From an uncultured Cedecea sp. (GTDB lineage: Bacteria > Pseudomonadota > Gammaproteobacteria > Enterobacterales > Enterobacteriaceae): a DNA stretch of 64,000 nucleotides. Made by a program: the position numbers and the translations under genes. Of the stretch, positions 17,168-25,467 are shown piece after piece; position 1 is the first letter of the stretch, and the number at the start of each line of letters is the position of its first letter. Location of the stretch: assembly GCF_947498825.1 (NCBI RefSeq), contig NZ_CANMLV010000010.1:91170-155169 (forward strand), given 5' to 3'. The notes under the pieces were generated by a model that did not search any database, had not been told where the DNA came from, and saw only the letters and a list, made by a program, of their open reading frames with translations.

Positions 17168-17420
17168 TCGATTGAAATACAGTAGTTCGAAATCCCAAGA
17201 TGGATCATCATATATTTTCCTGTCAGTAAAGCTAGCAACTAATTTAAGTATTTTTCATCAGAAGAACTTTACTTATCGACTATTGAACTATTCCCCATAA
17301 ATTAAGATATTGTGATGTTAGCAAAAACCGCCTCTGGCACGAGGCGAACAGTCTGAAGTGCCACGAGGCCTGCTAAGAGCGAAAAGCAGAAGTTGCAATT
17401 TCATCAATAGGAAAACTAAG
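17168..17420. other. AT-rich gap with hairpin repeat copy f (17329-17346)
   Basis: The gap precedes the protease gene and probably holds its promoter. CGCCTC (17329-17334) pairs perfectly with GAGGCG (17341-17346) around the loop TGGCAC, another member of the CTGGCAC hairpin family. Confidence 0.55.
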
Positions 17421-18506
17421 ATGCAAAATTATAAGAATGTGGTAGAAAATTTTATCCATAATGAAATTCTTTCAAAAACAGGTGAGGTTTATTTCGATTT
17501 TTCAAAAGAAGAGGATTTTTTATATCATGAGTTAGATTTTATTGGGAAAAACTTATGTCAAGATTATGTAAAAGGCCCGTCAAGTTTTTACATAATTGAT
17601 AGCGTTCGAGTTCAAGCCGTAGCTATTCACAATCACAAAATAGTCTTAGTTTTTAAAGGAATGTTAGAGCAGATATTTCGTACGGCTGCAATGATGGTAG
17701 GAGCAGAGCGACGCGACAAAGAATCCGATGAGATTTTTTACGAACCTTGGTTTGATAATGTCAATCTATGGATAAATGGGGGTGAGTTCGAGTGGACAAG
17801 CAATGAATACTGGTGGCTTCATGATCAAGAATACAGAAAGGCATTTGATATATTAGTAGAGGCACTGTTTATATTCCTTGTTTTACATGAGATAGGACAT
17901 CTTCATAACTTACATGGAGAAAGAAGAAATGATAACAATGAAGAATGCGTCTCACCAATTGATAATATTACTTTTATCCACAAAGCGATTGAAGATAATG
18001 AAGAAATGGATGAAGCAGAAAGGCTTAATTCACATGCTCGTGAAATAGTCGCAGATACTTTTGCCTTTCAATTCATGATGTCAGAATTAAAAGAAAGTCT
18101 TTTCCCTAACTCGGAATATGAGGGTACTGACTCTGCCACTTTAACAGCAATAAACTTCGGTGTTTGCATATATGCAGTAGCTTCATATTTGTGGGCCCTG
18201 AGTTTTCGGTATAACTCGGAGAGCAGCACACATCCACCTCATGTGTTTAGATTGGCGAGCATTGAGGCTGCATGCCTTGAGCACAGAGTATGTGGAGGGG
18301 ATGAAAAATTGACAATTTTGGGATTAGAAATTGGTATGAGGAGTTACCTAAAAAAAATGACATGCATTTGTAATAGTAACGAATTTGTTGAATGGCGTAA
18401 CTTAAAATACACTCCAGCTAATCAAGAATACTATGAGAAAATTTGCCGAATTATACCAAAGTGGTCTAATTCAACATTTGGTGTTCGTGATGAAGATTGG
18501 CTGTAA
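17421..18506 (+). CDS. HExxH zinc metalloprotease, possible phage-exclusion (Lit-like) peptidase
   Basis: The 361-residue protein contains HEIGH at residues 156-160 at the end of a hydrophobic helix (VEALFIFLVLHEIGHLHNLH), and REIVADTFAF at about 207-216, which would supply the third zinc ligand (E208) as in gluzincins. It has no signal peptide, so it should act in the cytoplasm. The layout resembles Lit-type (U49) and ImmA/M48-like peptidases; Lit cleaves EF-Tu to block T4, but homology here is unproven. I chose ATG 17421; a frame extension to 17358 lacks support. The gene is AT-rich and convergent with the Septu genes. Confidence 0.7.
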   Translation: MQNYKNVVENFIHNEILSKTGEVYFDFSKEEDFLYHELDFIGKNLCQDYVKGPSSFYIIDSVRVQAVAIHNHKIVLVFKGMLEQIFRTAAMMVGAERRDKESDEIFYEPWFDNVNLWINGGEFEWTSNEYWWLHDQEYRKAFDILVEALFIFLVLHEIGHLHNLHGERRNDNNEECVSPIDNITFIHKAIEDNEEMDEAERLNSHAREIVADTFAFQFMMSELKESLFPNSEYEGTDSATLTAINFGVCIYAVASYLWALSFRYNSESSTHPPHVFRLASIEAACLEHRVCGGDEKLTILGLEIGMRSYLKKMTCICNSNEFVEWRNLKYTPANQEYYEKICRIIPKWSNSTFGVRDEDWL

Positions 18507-18528
18507 TAATACAGCTCCGCGAGCGCTG

Positions 18529-18564
18529 TACTGACAGTTCCGCTTCTGGCACTAACTGTCAGTA
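18529..18564. repeat. Long hairpin with repeat-family loop (copy c)
   Basis: An 11-bp perfect inverted repeat (TACTGACAGTT at 18529-18539, AACTGTCAGTA at 18554-18564) surrounds the loop CCGCTTCTGGCACT. It lies between the convergent protease and HNH genes and could stop transcription from both sides, although no T-run follows. Confidence 0.65.
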
Positions 18565-18702
18565 AGCAGAACCCAATGGGCTGGTTTGAGCGAAGAGGGT
18601 AACTAATCCGCTTGTCTGACGATCTCTGAAACAGAGTGAGCCACTTTGCTAAGATACTTACACATAGGCCTATGCTGTCCATAAGCCTATGAAAAAAATT
18701 AG

Positions 18703-19578
18703 TCAAAAATCTAAATCTACCGCATGATTGGACTGTTGATGCAAATTTTCTGCAGGATGCAAGGAATTCATATAATCTATAATCTCTTGATTTTGTAACA
18801 AGGCAGAATAAAATGCACTCTGCCAATCTTTTCCAATGTCTGGCTGTGGAATCTCTGATAAACGTTGATTTAATGCTGTACTCACGTCAAATCTTGCATT
18901 GGCCAATCTTCTCTTCCATTGCCGGAATTCCTTTTTACAATAATGAATAATTCGTGATTTAATTTTTAATTTTTCCGCATGAATAATCACTCGCCTTTGG
19001 TCTTCTGCCTGAGTTTCTATTATTCTTTTTAACTTTACCACTACAGATATATCATTGCTTTCAGTATTTAATGAAACATTCATTGAGAAACGAAAATTCT
19101 CCAGAAAATTGAAATAAATAGGATGTATAAACATAGCTAAATTATTTTCAATGCAATAATAATGCTCACCTTTTACTGGAGCGCAACCTCTACACTGAGG
19201 GACTAGATTATTAGGAAAAATAGAAAATTCAGGCCATTTTCCTTTAGGGATAAAATGATCTAAAGTGTCAGGAATCATTGGATTTCCGCAGTAAGGGCAA
19301 AAGGAAAGTTCGTGTTCATTTCTTCTTTCAAGTAATAATTTATTTAATTTCTTTGGTGCTTTTTCATAATAGTCAATTAATAGATCGGAATGTTGTAGGA
19401 ATACACTATCAGGTAGCGCATCATTACTAGAATCTATCAGGTTATCATATGAGCTATAATTATCAGATAGTTCTTCAGCTATAAGTTCAAGTTGTTGAAC
19501 ATTTTCTTTTTTACTTCCTCTTGCCGCATCAAGCCATGTGCAAGGCTGATTTTCCATGAGCTCGCCTAAGTATTTCAT
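18703..19578 (-). CDS. ptuB: Septu-type HNH endonuclease (PtuB-like)
   Basis: The 291-residue protein has an HNH/zinc module: CPYC at residues 94-97, LDHFIPK at 106-112, FPNNLVPQC at 121-129 and a second CxxC, CRGC, at 129-132. This arrangement is that of HNH nucleases paired with AAA ATPases in Septu defence (PtuB). Its start codon overlaps the stop codon of the ATPase gene by one base (TAATG), so translation is coupled. The C-terminal 150 residues are helical and charged and may bind the ATPase. Septu is an anti-phage system in which PtuA and PtuB form a complex that degrades DNA. Confidence 0.82.
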   Translation of the reverse strand: MKYLGELMENQPCTWLDAARGSKKENVQQLELIAEELSDNYSSYDNLIDSSNDALPDSVFLQHSDLLIDYYEKAPKKLNKLLLERRNEHELSFCPYCGNPMIPDTLDHFIPKGKWPEFSIFPNNLVPQCRGCAPVKGEHYYCIENNLAMFIHPIYFNFLENFRFSMNVSLNTESNDISVVVKLKRIIETQAEDQRRVIIHAEKLKIKSRIIHYCKKEFRQWKRRLANARFDVSTALNQRLSEIPQPDIGKDWQSAFYSALLQNQEIIDYMNSLHPAENLHQQSNHAVDLDF

Positions 19579-21224
19579 TATTCATCCTCAATAGACATCT
19601 TGTCATCATCTGATTTTGAAAGTGCATAAGCTAATGCATCATTGCCGATATACCCCTTAATTTCAGAGATAGATGAACTATCGCGAATGAAATATTTATC
19701 AATCTCTTTTTGATAAGGCTTGCTTACATATTCATCATCGAATACTTCCGAGACTATTACATCAATTGACTCCCCATATGTTTCAACTGAGGATCTAAAT
19801 ACTTTGGTGTTCCCTTCAATCTTTCGTAATATAGTTACTGCATCTCTTTCAACTTCACGTGTCAATATTGATGAATGAGTGGCAATTATAGAAAAAGATT
19901 TTGTTTCATCCAAAATGTTTTTGAGCATGTTTATCAAACCAACTTCAAGCTCAGGGTGTAAGTAAAGCTCAGGTTCATCGAGGATTAATAAACTTTCTTC
20001 TTCAAGCTCAGATATTATTGCCGGAATCATATATGTATAAATTTTCTGACCTGAGCTTAGAGGGATTATGGCACCGTTTTTTTTAAAGATTAATCCTTTT
20101 TTTAAATTTATATTTTCTTTAATGCTATTGATTTTTGTTTTTTCGTTTATGCAAATTTCATCACCACTATTATCCAGTATCGATATTGAATCAAATTCTA
20201 TTGAAATGGATAATGTTTCTTTTAGAAGTTGAAATCTCGTCTTATCATTCCACCAACCGTTTTCTTCATCATAACTAAGTATTTTAATAATTGATTCAAC
20301 GCTTTTTAAAACTGGGTATTCCGGGTCAAAGATTCCATCCTGATTTCTAAACCCTATGTAAGAGTATTCATTTACATGTAAACGTTTTCGTTTCAAGCTT
20401 TTTTTGTTAGCTAAAGAGCCTTGCCGTGAATATTTTACTGTTAGCTTATTGAATATTTCATTTTCCGTATAGAAGTCTTCAAATGGTGAGTGCGCAATAA
20501 CTATTAATTTGTGAAAATAAGGAGGGTGATCTTCTCCGTCTGTAACACCCGTTATAACTTCACTTATTCTCTTCAATATATGGGTTTTGCCAACACCATT
20601 CTTACCGATTATAAGACAGATATTTGACTTCCCAATTTTTCTGTCCATGTTAAATTTAAAATTAATAGGATCAAAACTATCACCGAGGCTTTCAATGTTC
20701 AGGTCAAATTTAGTTTTAGGATTATATCTCCCCAGTGCTATTTGATATCCTTTTTTCAAAATTGCAGCAGAAGAACTTCCTCTCATTAAACTACCTGAAT
20801 ATCCTCCCCATTCAGAGTATTTTCCTTGATTCCCGAGAAAATACCCAGCATCACATAAAGCCTCTAGCAGGGCATCTATTTTCTCAGGTTTAAATAGTGT
20901 ATTTATCTTTTTATAGTAGTCTATATCTTCACCAATCGAAACCAACTCATTCTCAGACAGTAAGTCATTAATATTAATAATTTTCAGCTCAATTTCTTTA
21001 CCATGCTCTTTAAAGTAAAGCGATGTATTTTCATTTGCTTTGGAAAGCATTTTTATATTGCCAATTTTTATCTTATCAATATTTCTGACATAATATACTT
21101 TGAACGTAATAATATACCCGAAGTCATCCCATGGAACTCCATAGTTTGTTCCTATATGATCCTGAAGCAAATGAATTCCAGGGTATTTATCAATCATTAA
21201 TGTTTCCGAGTAGTAATAATCCAT
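19578..21224 (-). CDS. ptuA: Septu-type ATPase (PtuA-like)
   Basis: The 548-residue protein has an ABC/SMC-like ATPase: Walker A GKNGVGKT at residues 207-214, a signature-like PLSSGQKIY, Walker B LLILDEPELYLHP and the H-loop IIATHSS. About 190 residues before the Walker A match nothing I can name and may sense the phage or provide regulation. AAAGGAG stands before the ATG. Together with the HNH gene downstream it forms a two-gene operon typical of Septu. Overcoming-lysogenisation nucleases (OLD) have similar ATPases but carry a fused Toprim, which I do not see. Confidence 0.8.
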   Translation of the reverse strand: MDYYYSETLMIDKYPGIHLLQDHIGTNYGVPWDDFGYIITFKVYYVRNIDKIKIGNIKMLSKANENTSLYFKEHGKEIELKIININDLLSENELVSIGEDIDYYKKINTLFKPEKIDALLEALCDAGYFLGNQGKYSEWGGYSGSLMRGSSSAAILKKGYQIALGRYNPKTKFDLNIESLGDSFDPINFKFNMDRKIGKSNICLIIGKNGVGKTHILKRISEVITGVTDGEDHPPYFHKLIVIAHSPFEDFYTENEIFNKLTVKYSRQGSLANKKSLKRKRLHVNEYSYIGFRNQDGIFDPEYPVLKSVESIIKILSYDEENGWWNDKTRFQLLKETLSISIEFDSISILDNSGDEICINEKTKINSIKENINLKKGLIFKKNGAIIPLSSGQKIYTYMIPAIISELEEESLLILDEPELYLHPELEVGLINMLKNILDETKSFSIIATHSSILTREVERDAVTILRKIEGNTKVFRSSVETYGESIDVIVSEVFDDEYVSKPYQKEIDKYFIRDSSSISEIKGYIGNDALAYALSKSDDDKMSIEDE

Positions 21225-21850
21225 TTTAACTCCTTTGAGTAACTAATTATCTCAAAATGCTCATGAGAATTTATTCATTTGATTGTATACATTCTCTTAA
21301 CATAGTGTGAGTTTATAGCATCGTTTTTTGAAGCTTAATGCTTTGGCGATTTTCCAATAAAACACACAGCCCCAGATTAATAGATAGTGTTAACACTCTT
21401 AAAACAAGGTTTACACCGTGAGAGAAAGATATAACAAAACATTATCATTATGTAAGCCCCTTAGCATAGGTTTGTCAGTTTTTTACCACATAATCGAATA
21501 AATATGTGCGTTAGTGAACTATTCATAACTGTTAACGCTAAGTGAGATTTACAACGTCCGCTCCTGGCTGTGAGTTCAAATGGTCAATTTAAGAGCAGGA
21601 GTAGACTTTAAAAATATCGTATTGTGTTAATTCTTGAGTAATTGAAAAACGACATCAATGAAGTGGTGCAAAAATGACCTAGCGCCGAGGAGTGGCCCTC
21701 TCCTAGTTTAGCCATGGCCACTCTTATCTGGCGCTAACGGGTTTCTGCAAACTTGGTCGTGCGGCGGCTTACATGTATCCTGACGGCTATGTTAGCTGGC
21801 TAAAGATCCAGATTGGCGTCTGAAAGACATCTTCATCGGAAAGATGTATT
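21225..21850. other. Gene-free region with a two-tier hairpin and repeat copy d
   Basis: The first half is AT-rich and should hold the ptuA promoter. GTCCGCTCCTGGC at 21556-21568 matches the left half of the island hairpin family without a clear right arm. At 21680-21736 two nested perfect stems occur: TAGCGCC / GGCGCTA outside and GAGTGGCC / GGCCACTC inside, with an 18-base loop. I find no gene. Confidence 0.5.
21680..21736. repeat. Two-tier palindromic structure
   Basis: Outer arms are at 21680-21686 and 21730-21736 (7 bp); inner arms are at 21690-21697 and 21716-21723 (8 bp). The unpaired bases between tiers are 3 on the left and 6 on the right. No T-run follows, so a simple terminator is unlikely. 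Confidence 0.6.
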
Positions 21851-22888
21851 TCATCGAATATTCGAGGGTATTATCGCTTTCATGTCACTGGCAAGCGCAT
21901 TTGCCCGCTTTTCCAAAGCAGCTAGCATGAGGTCTTTTTTATCCTCTACACTAATCAGAGTATAGAAAGGTTCACTACTCGTGCAGGTTAAACGTGAGAT
22001 TGTAAAGTCATCATGATGAGGTATTAATGCGCGATAGTTTCCTTCAGAGATAAACATAAAACGGGCATTAGGATGCTCGCTAAGAAACATGTATCTATTA
22101 CTGCAAAAAAAAGTGTCGCGCGTATCATATTTCATGGCAACTTCGAAACCGAATTTAAGGATTGAAAGGGATTGTACATTAAATGCAATATACGAGATGT
22201 AGCCAATAATAAATAACGGAGCAAAAATAGATATTGAATAGTTAATGTCAACAGAAGATTTTCTCTTTACCTTTTTTGTTTTTAGAGGGATAGATGATAA
22301 AAAAGAAATAAAAACAAAGTAAATTAAATAATAGAAGGTGAAAACAAAAAATAACGCTGTAACTATCGTTACGAGTTTGTTGAATGTGGAATCAAAAGGA
22401 ATGTCCCATGAGTTAGCTGTTAGCGAACGAGAGAGATAGTATGAGATCAATGATACGATTAACCATGAATATTTAACAGCTAGCTTTACTCTTAAGGCTA
22501 TGGTTTTTCCTTTGTCATCGATTGATTTTATATGCGATGCGATAGTGTAGGTAATTAACATTGCAGTCATAAATGCTAATGTAGTAGGAATGGCAATGCT
22601 AATATAATTTAATGCTTTAAAAGAAATACATGTTAGCAAAAATAGCAATGTTGAAAGTAATGCCGCTCTTGACGTTTTTTTATAATTTGTTCGAAACCGA
22701 ATGGTGGATTGATTAAACGATGTTTTACTCCAGTAAAATTGCACGATTAACCCACTAAGGATAATCATACCCAGCCAAATGACAATCGGGTATAACTGCA
22801 TGTTCTCCTGCGTAACGAACAATATTGCGATATAGAAAAGTAAAAGATTTGCGATGCCAAAATTTAATGATTTCCATATTTTTTTCAT
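21851..22888 (-). CDS. Orphan polytopic membrane protein, 345 aa
   Basis: I do not recognise this protein. At least six membrane helices are apparent (residues about 12-27, 33-52, 78-96, 100-118, 140-158, 175-200 and 222-245), followed by a soluble C-terminal domain of about 100 residues (MKYDTRDTFFCSNRYMFLSE to IIPSNIR). I chose the start MKKIWKSLNFG at 22888; two further codons upstream are open. The gene is AT-rich, has no obvious operon partner, and lies between the Septu operon and the decayed DUF4942 end. Confidence 0.68.
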   Translation of the reverse strand: MKKIWKSLNFGIANLLLFYIAILFVTQENMQLYPIVIWLGMIILSGLIVQFYWSKTSFNQSTIRFRTNYKKTSRAALLSTLLFLLTCISFKALNYISIAIPTTLAFMTAMLITYTIASHIKSIDDKGKTIALRVKLAVKYSWLIVSLISYYLSRSLTANSWDIPFDSTFNKLVTIVTALFFVFTFYYLIYFVFISFLSSIPLKTKKVKRKSSVDINYSISIFAPLFIIGYISYIAFNVQSLSILKFGFEVAMKYDTRDTFFCSNRYMFLSEHPNARFMFISEGNYRALIPHHDDFTISRLTCTSSEPFYTLISVEDKKDLMLAALEKRANALASDMKAIIPSNIR

Positions 22889-23150
22889 AAACAATCCGTT
22901 TAATAATAGTTTTTTATTGAATTTAGATATCGTTTTATAGCAGTTTTTATAGAAAATCGGAAAGAAAAAATTTAATTACGGTGAATTTAACATGCATATC
23001 AGCGGGATTTTCGTGGATTTTCTTCAATCCCCACCCTCCGAACAATGCATATTAGGTTATACCTTATTTGTGCAAGCGGTGGAACCTAAGCAATACTTAC
23101 TATTTTCACTCCCGGCTCAAAGCAGCCAGTTTTCTTGTTTCACGGATTAA
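22889..23150. other. Intergenic region upstream of the orphan membrane protein
   Basis: AT-rich sequence near 22900-22990 is likely to hold the promoter of the minus-strand gene. A degenerate hairpin-family word (GGCTCAAAGCAGCC) lies near 23114. No gene is seen. Confidence 0.4.
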
Positions 23151-23266
23151 TTTGGTAGTATTTTTTATTTTCAGCAGGGCCGGTATATTTGATTTATAAA
23201 CGTACCGAACTGATTGAGAGAATGAACGACATTATCGCTAAGCACTATCTGGAAATGTTAGCGTAA
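23151..23266 (+). pseudogene. Decayed 3' end of a second DUF4942 gene
   Basis: Codons from 23183 read YLIYKRTELIERMNDIIAKH and then YLEMLA-stop (stop at 23264-23266), clearly homologous to the last 28 residues of the intact DUF4942 protein at 16045-16878. Just upstream, in a frame shifted by one base, FGSIFYFQQG matches FFSIRYFQKG of the intact gene. Everything before 23151 is lost. The remnant and the intact gene end are direct repeats around 6.3 kb of cargo. Confidence 0.8.
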
Positions 23267-23345
23267 TAGTGGTCGAGGACTTTGACGCCCTTGAAGAACA
23301 AGTATATGATTTGTCGCAATTTCTTTTCTTCTTGAAAGGACAGGT

Positions 23346-24353
23346 ATGGATAACAAAATGTGGATGATTCGCGGTGATAGTGGCAAGCTCTATTATGATT
23401 TTCGCGATAAACAAATTGTAGGTATCGGTTGGTCTCAACTAGCTCCTTTAGTTAAACTTGGCCTATCTAGAGCTCAGCTGCTTGAGTTATATCAGGAAGT
23501 TGATCCTCTAACTAAGCTGGGAACAGCCCGTTCTGGTGCATCGCAGGTCTGGCGTTTTGTGAATGAGATCCAAAAGGGTGATTGGGTTATTACCTATTCG
23601 CCAGCCAACCGTACTTATCTGCTAGGCAAAGTCACATCGGACTTCCAATATCATCCTGAATGGCTGGAAGAGGGGATGGGTATTGCTCGGCAGGTTAAGT
23701 GGAATACTCAAGAAATCGACCGCGATCGATTGTCTGTTGCTACCAAAAACACATTGGGTTCTACGCTGACGGTTTTCCAGCTTCCAGAATATGCTCTAGA
23801 AGAGCTTTTGCAGGATAAGAAACCTACTATAGACGTGATTACTCAGAATCCAGTTGCGATAGATGAAGATGAGGTCGTTTCTGATCCGCTCCGCGATATG
23901 GAAATGCTGGCGTTTGAGGGTATCAAAGATCGTATCAACTCTCTTGATTGGGACGAGATGCAAAATCTGGTTGCCGGAGTTTTACGCAGCATGGGCTATA
24001 AAACGCAGGTCTCTCCTGCAGGAGCCGATCGAGGTAAAGATATTATAGCTTCACCTGATGGGTTCGGTTTTGAAAATCCACGTATTATCGTTGAGGTAAA
24101 ACATCGCAGGGAGCAAATGGGGAGTCAACAGATTCGCAGCTTTATTGGCGGACGCCATAAAGACGATCGCGGGCTTTATGTCAGTACCGGTGGTTTTACA
24201 AAAGATGCTCGCTATGAAGCCGATCGTTCTACGATACCTCTGACGCTCTGGACGTTGGATGATCTTGTCAGGGCGCTTATCGAAAACTATGAGCAGGTTG
24301 ATATCGAAACTAAACTTTTGGTGCCTCTGAAGAAAACTTTCCTACCTGCCTGA
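23346..24353 (+). CDS. Mrr-type restriction endonuclease with an N-terminal reader-like domain
   Basis: The 335-residue protein has a C-terminal Mrr catalytic domain: GADRGKDIIA (D) and IIVEVKHR (ExK) form the PD-(D/E)XK site, and GGFTKDARYEADR is the usual downstream helix. The N-terminal 150 residues (MWMIRGDSGKLYYDF, IGWSQLAPL, KGDWVITYSPANRTYLLGKV) resemble EVE/PUA-like modules that read modified bases. The likely role is a type IV restriction enzyme that cuts modified DNA. GAAAGGA precedes the ATG. A terminator follows at 24368-24394, and the island seems to end 120 bases later. Confidence 0.85.
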   Translation: MDNKMWMIRGDSGKLYYDFRDKQIVGIGWSQLAPLVKLGLSRAQLLELYQEVDPLTKLGTARSGASQVWRFVNEIQKGDWVITYSPANRTYLLGKVTSDFQYHPEWLEEGMGIARQVKWNTQEIDRDRLSVATKNTLGSTLTVFQLPEYALEELLQDKKPTIDVITQNPVAIDEDEVVSDPLRDMEMLAFEGIKDRINSLDWDEMQNLVAGVLRSMGYKTQVSPAGADRGKDIIASPDGFGFENPRIIVEVKHRREQMGSQQIRSFIGGRHKDDRGLYVSTGGFTKDARYEADRSTIPLTLWTLDDLVRALIENYEQVDIETKLLVPLKKTFLPA

Positions 24354-24367
24354 ATATTGCTTTGATG

Positions 24368-24399
24368 GCCATATTAGTGTTCTACTGATATGGCTTTAT
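24368..24399 (+). terminator. Terminator after the Mrr-type gene
   Basis: GCCATAT (24368-24374) pairs with ATATGGC (24388-24394), followed by TTTAT. The loop has further partial pairing (TAGT / ACTG). Confidence 0.65.
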
Positions 24400-24513
24400 A
24401 CCCACTCACGATGTCTATTTTTTGTACGTATTTCAGTGTGTGGGTACAAGTGCGGGTATAACCATTTACTCCTGTTAATAAACTACATTGATATCAGTCT
24501 ATTGGGTGTGAAA

Positions 24514-24530
24514 TTCGAGTCCGGCCTTCG
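24514..24530 (+). other. Putative island attachment site: fragment of the tRNA-Leu (leuX) 3' end
   Basis: TTCGAGTCCGGCCTTCG is identical to the T-loop and 3' acceptor part of E. coli leuX as I recall it (which continues with GCACCA; here CCTC follows). Islands of the KpLE2 type integrate in leuX and duplicate its 3' end. I see no D-arm or anticodon arm upstream, so this is not a complete tRNA. It marks the likely boundary between cargo and host chromosome. Confidence 0.6.
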
Positions 24531-24564
24531 CCTCTATAATTAAGTCACCTTGAGGCGGTTTTTT
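24529..24564 (+). terminator. Terminator overlapping the attachment fragment
   Basis: CGCCTC (24529-24534) pairs with GAGGCG (24552-24557), followed by GTTTTTTA. It starts within the last bases of the leuX-like fragment. Confidence 0.7.
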
Positions 24565-24784
24565 ATGTCTTCAATCTGCTATAAACATCAGTATCTGATT
24601 ATTTAATAATAAATTAAATGTCTATACTTTTCTGAACTGTTCAATTCATACGCGTTAGTCTTTTTTGTCCATTGACAGCCAGGTGATTTGAGGGGCCACT
24701 CACTTAGACTAAGGTTTGACTCTCGATTATGGCCCTGACTGGCGTTGTAACTCTAACCGTTAATTTCCGCAAAAAGCTTACAAA

Positions 24785-25081
24785 CTGGTGAATTTCTGGA
24801 TTTGTAACTGTATCAATTGTCAGCACAGGTTATTTCAGCTTCGTGACTGGGTGAATAAATACCAGGAACAGGGATTGGTGGTGGTTGGTGTGCATACGCC
24901 AGAATATCCTTGGGAGCGTGATATAAAAGCCGTGAATTGCGGGATCAAATAATGGCAGCCGACTTACTCGTCGTGGCGGCATAATGGCTATGCTATCCGG
25001 GACCGTTTTGGTAAAGGACGTTACGCAGAGCAGGAGAAGGTTATTGAGCAACGGCTAAAAGAGGCTCGGACCAGGCGGTGA
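24785..25081 (+). pseudogene. Decayed thioredoxin-like (TlpA/DipZ C-terminal type) gene
   Basis: One frame reads LVNFWICNCINCQH, a degraded thioredoxin active site, then LVVVGVHTPEYPWERDI, a motif typical of TlpA/DipZ-type redoxins. A stop (TAA) follows GIK; the frame continues after it with WQPTYSSWRHNGYAIRDRFG and GKGRYAEQEKVIEQRL to a stop at 25081, again like the end of such proteins. There is no start or signal sequence and an internal segment is missing, so this is a remnant of a larger thiol:disulfide protein just outside the island end. Confidence 0.75.
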
Positions 25082-25467
25082 GCATGCCGGTTGGGGCTGC
25101 GATGTAGGGTCGGCATCTGTGTCTACCTTGCTTATTGGGGATGAGCGTTTTTTCAATGACAATTAAGGGCCTGTTATCGGTCAGCAACAGTAAATTAAAA
25201 ATGAGACTCCGCTGCGTCACTCACTGGAATACGCATACATAGTGTGAAAATTAACGGCAGTAATGTGAATTTTTAATGACAGGTTCAAATATAAATTTAT
25301 TCGATATCTCGTTATTCATTGATAAATAATAAGTTTAATTTGATTGAAAAAGAAATGTAAGATGAATGTTATTCCTTAGTTGTTTTTCGTGGATTTTCAG
25401 TAAGATTATTCTTATATTGAGCGAATAATGCCTTTAACCTGAAAAGAACTTTGGATAGCAAGCCACT
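25082..25467. other. Intergenic region before the AraC gene
   Basis: AT-rich between 25270 and 25370, consistent with a promoter for the downstream regulator. No gene or clear repeat is seen. Confidence 0.4.

Noticed and set aside
21680..21740. Integron attC site
   Set aside because: The nested stems are present, but the required GTTRRRY/RYYYAAC ends are not, and no integrase or cassette array is near.
24440..24535. Complete tRNA-Leu gene at the island end
   Set aside because: Only the T-loop and acceptor 3' part match; no D-arm, anticodon arm or 5' acceptor strand can be formed upstream.
1..24560. Intact prophage
   Set aside because: No capsid, tail, terminase or lysis genes are present; the content is that of a CP4-type satellite island with defence cargo.
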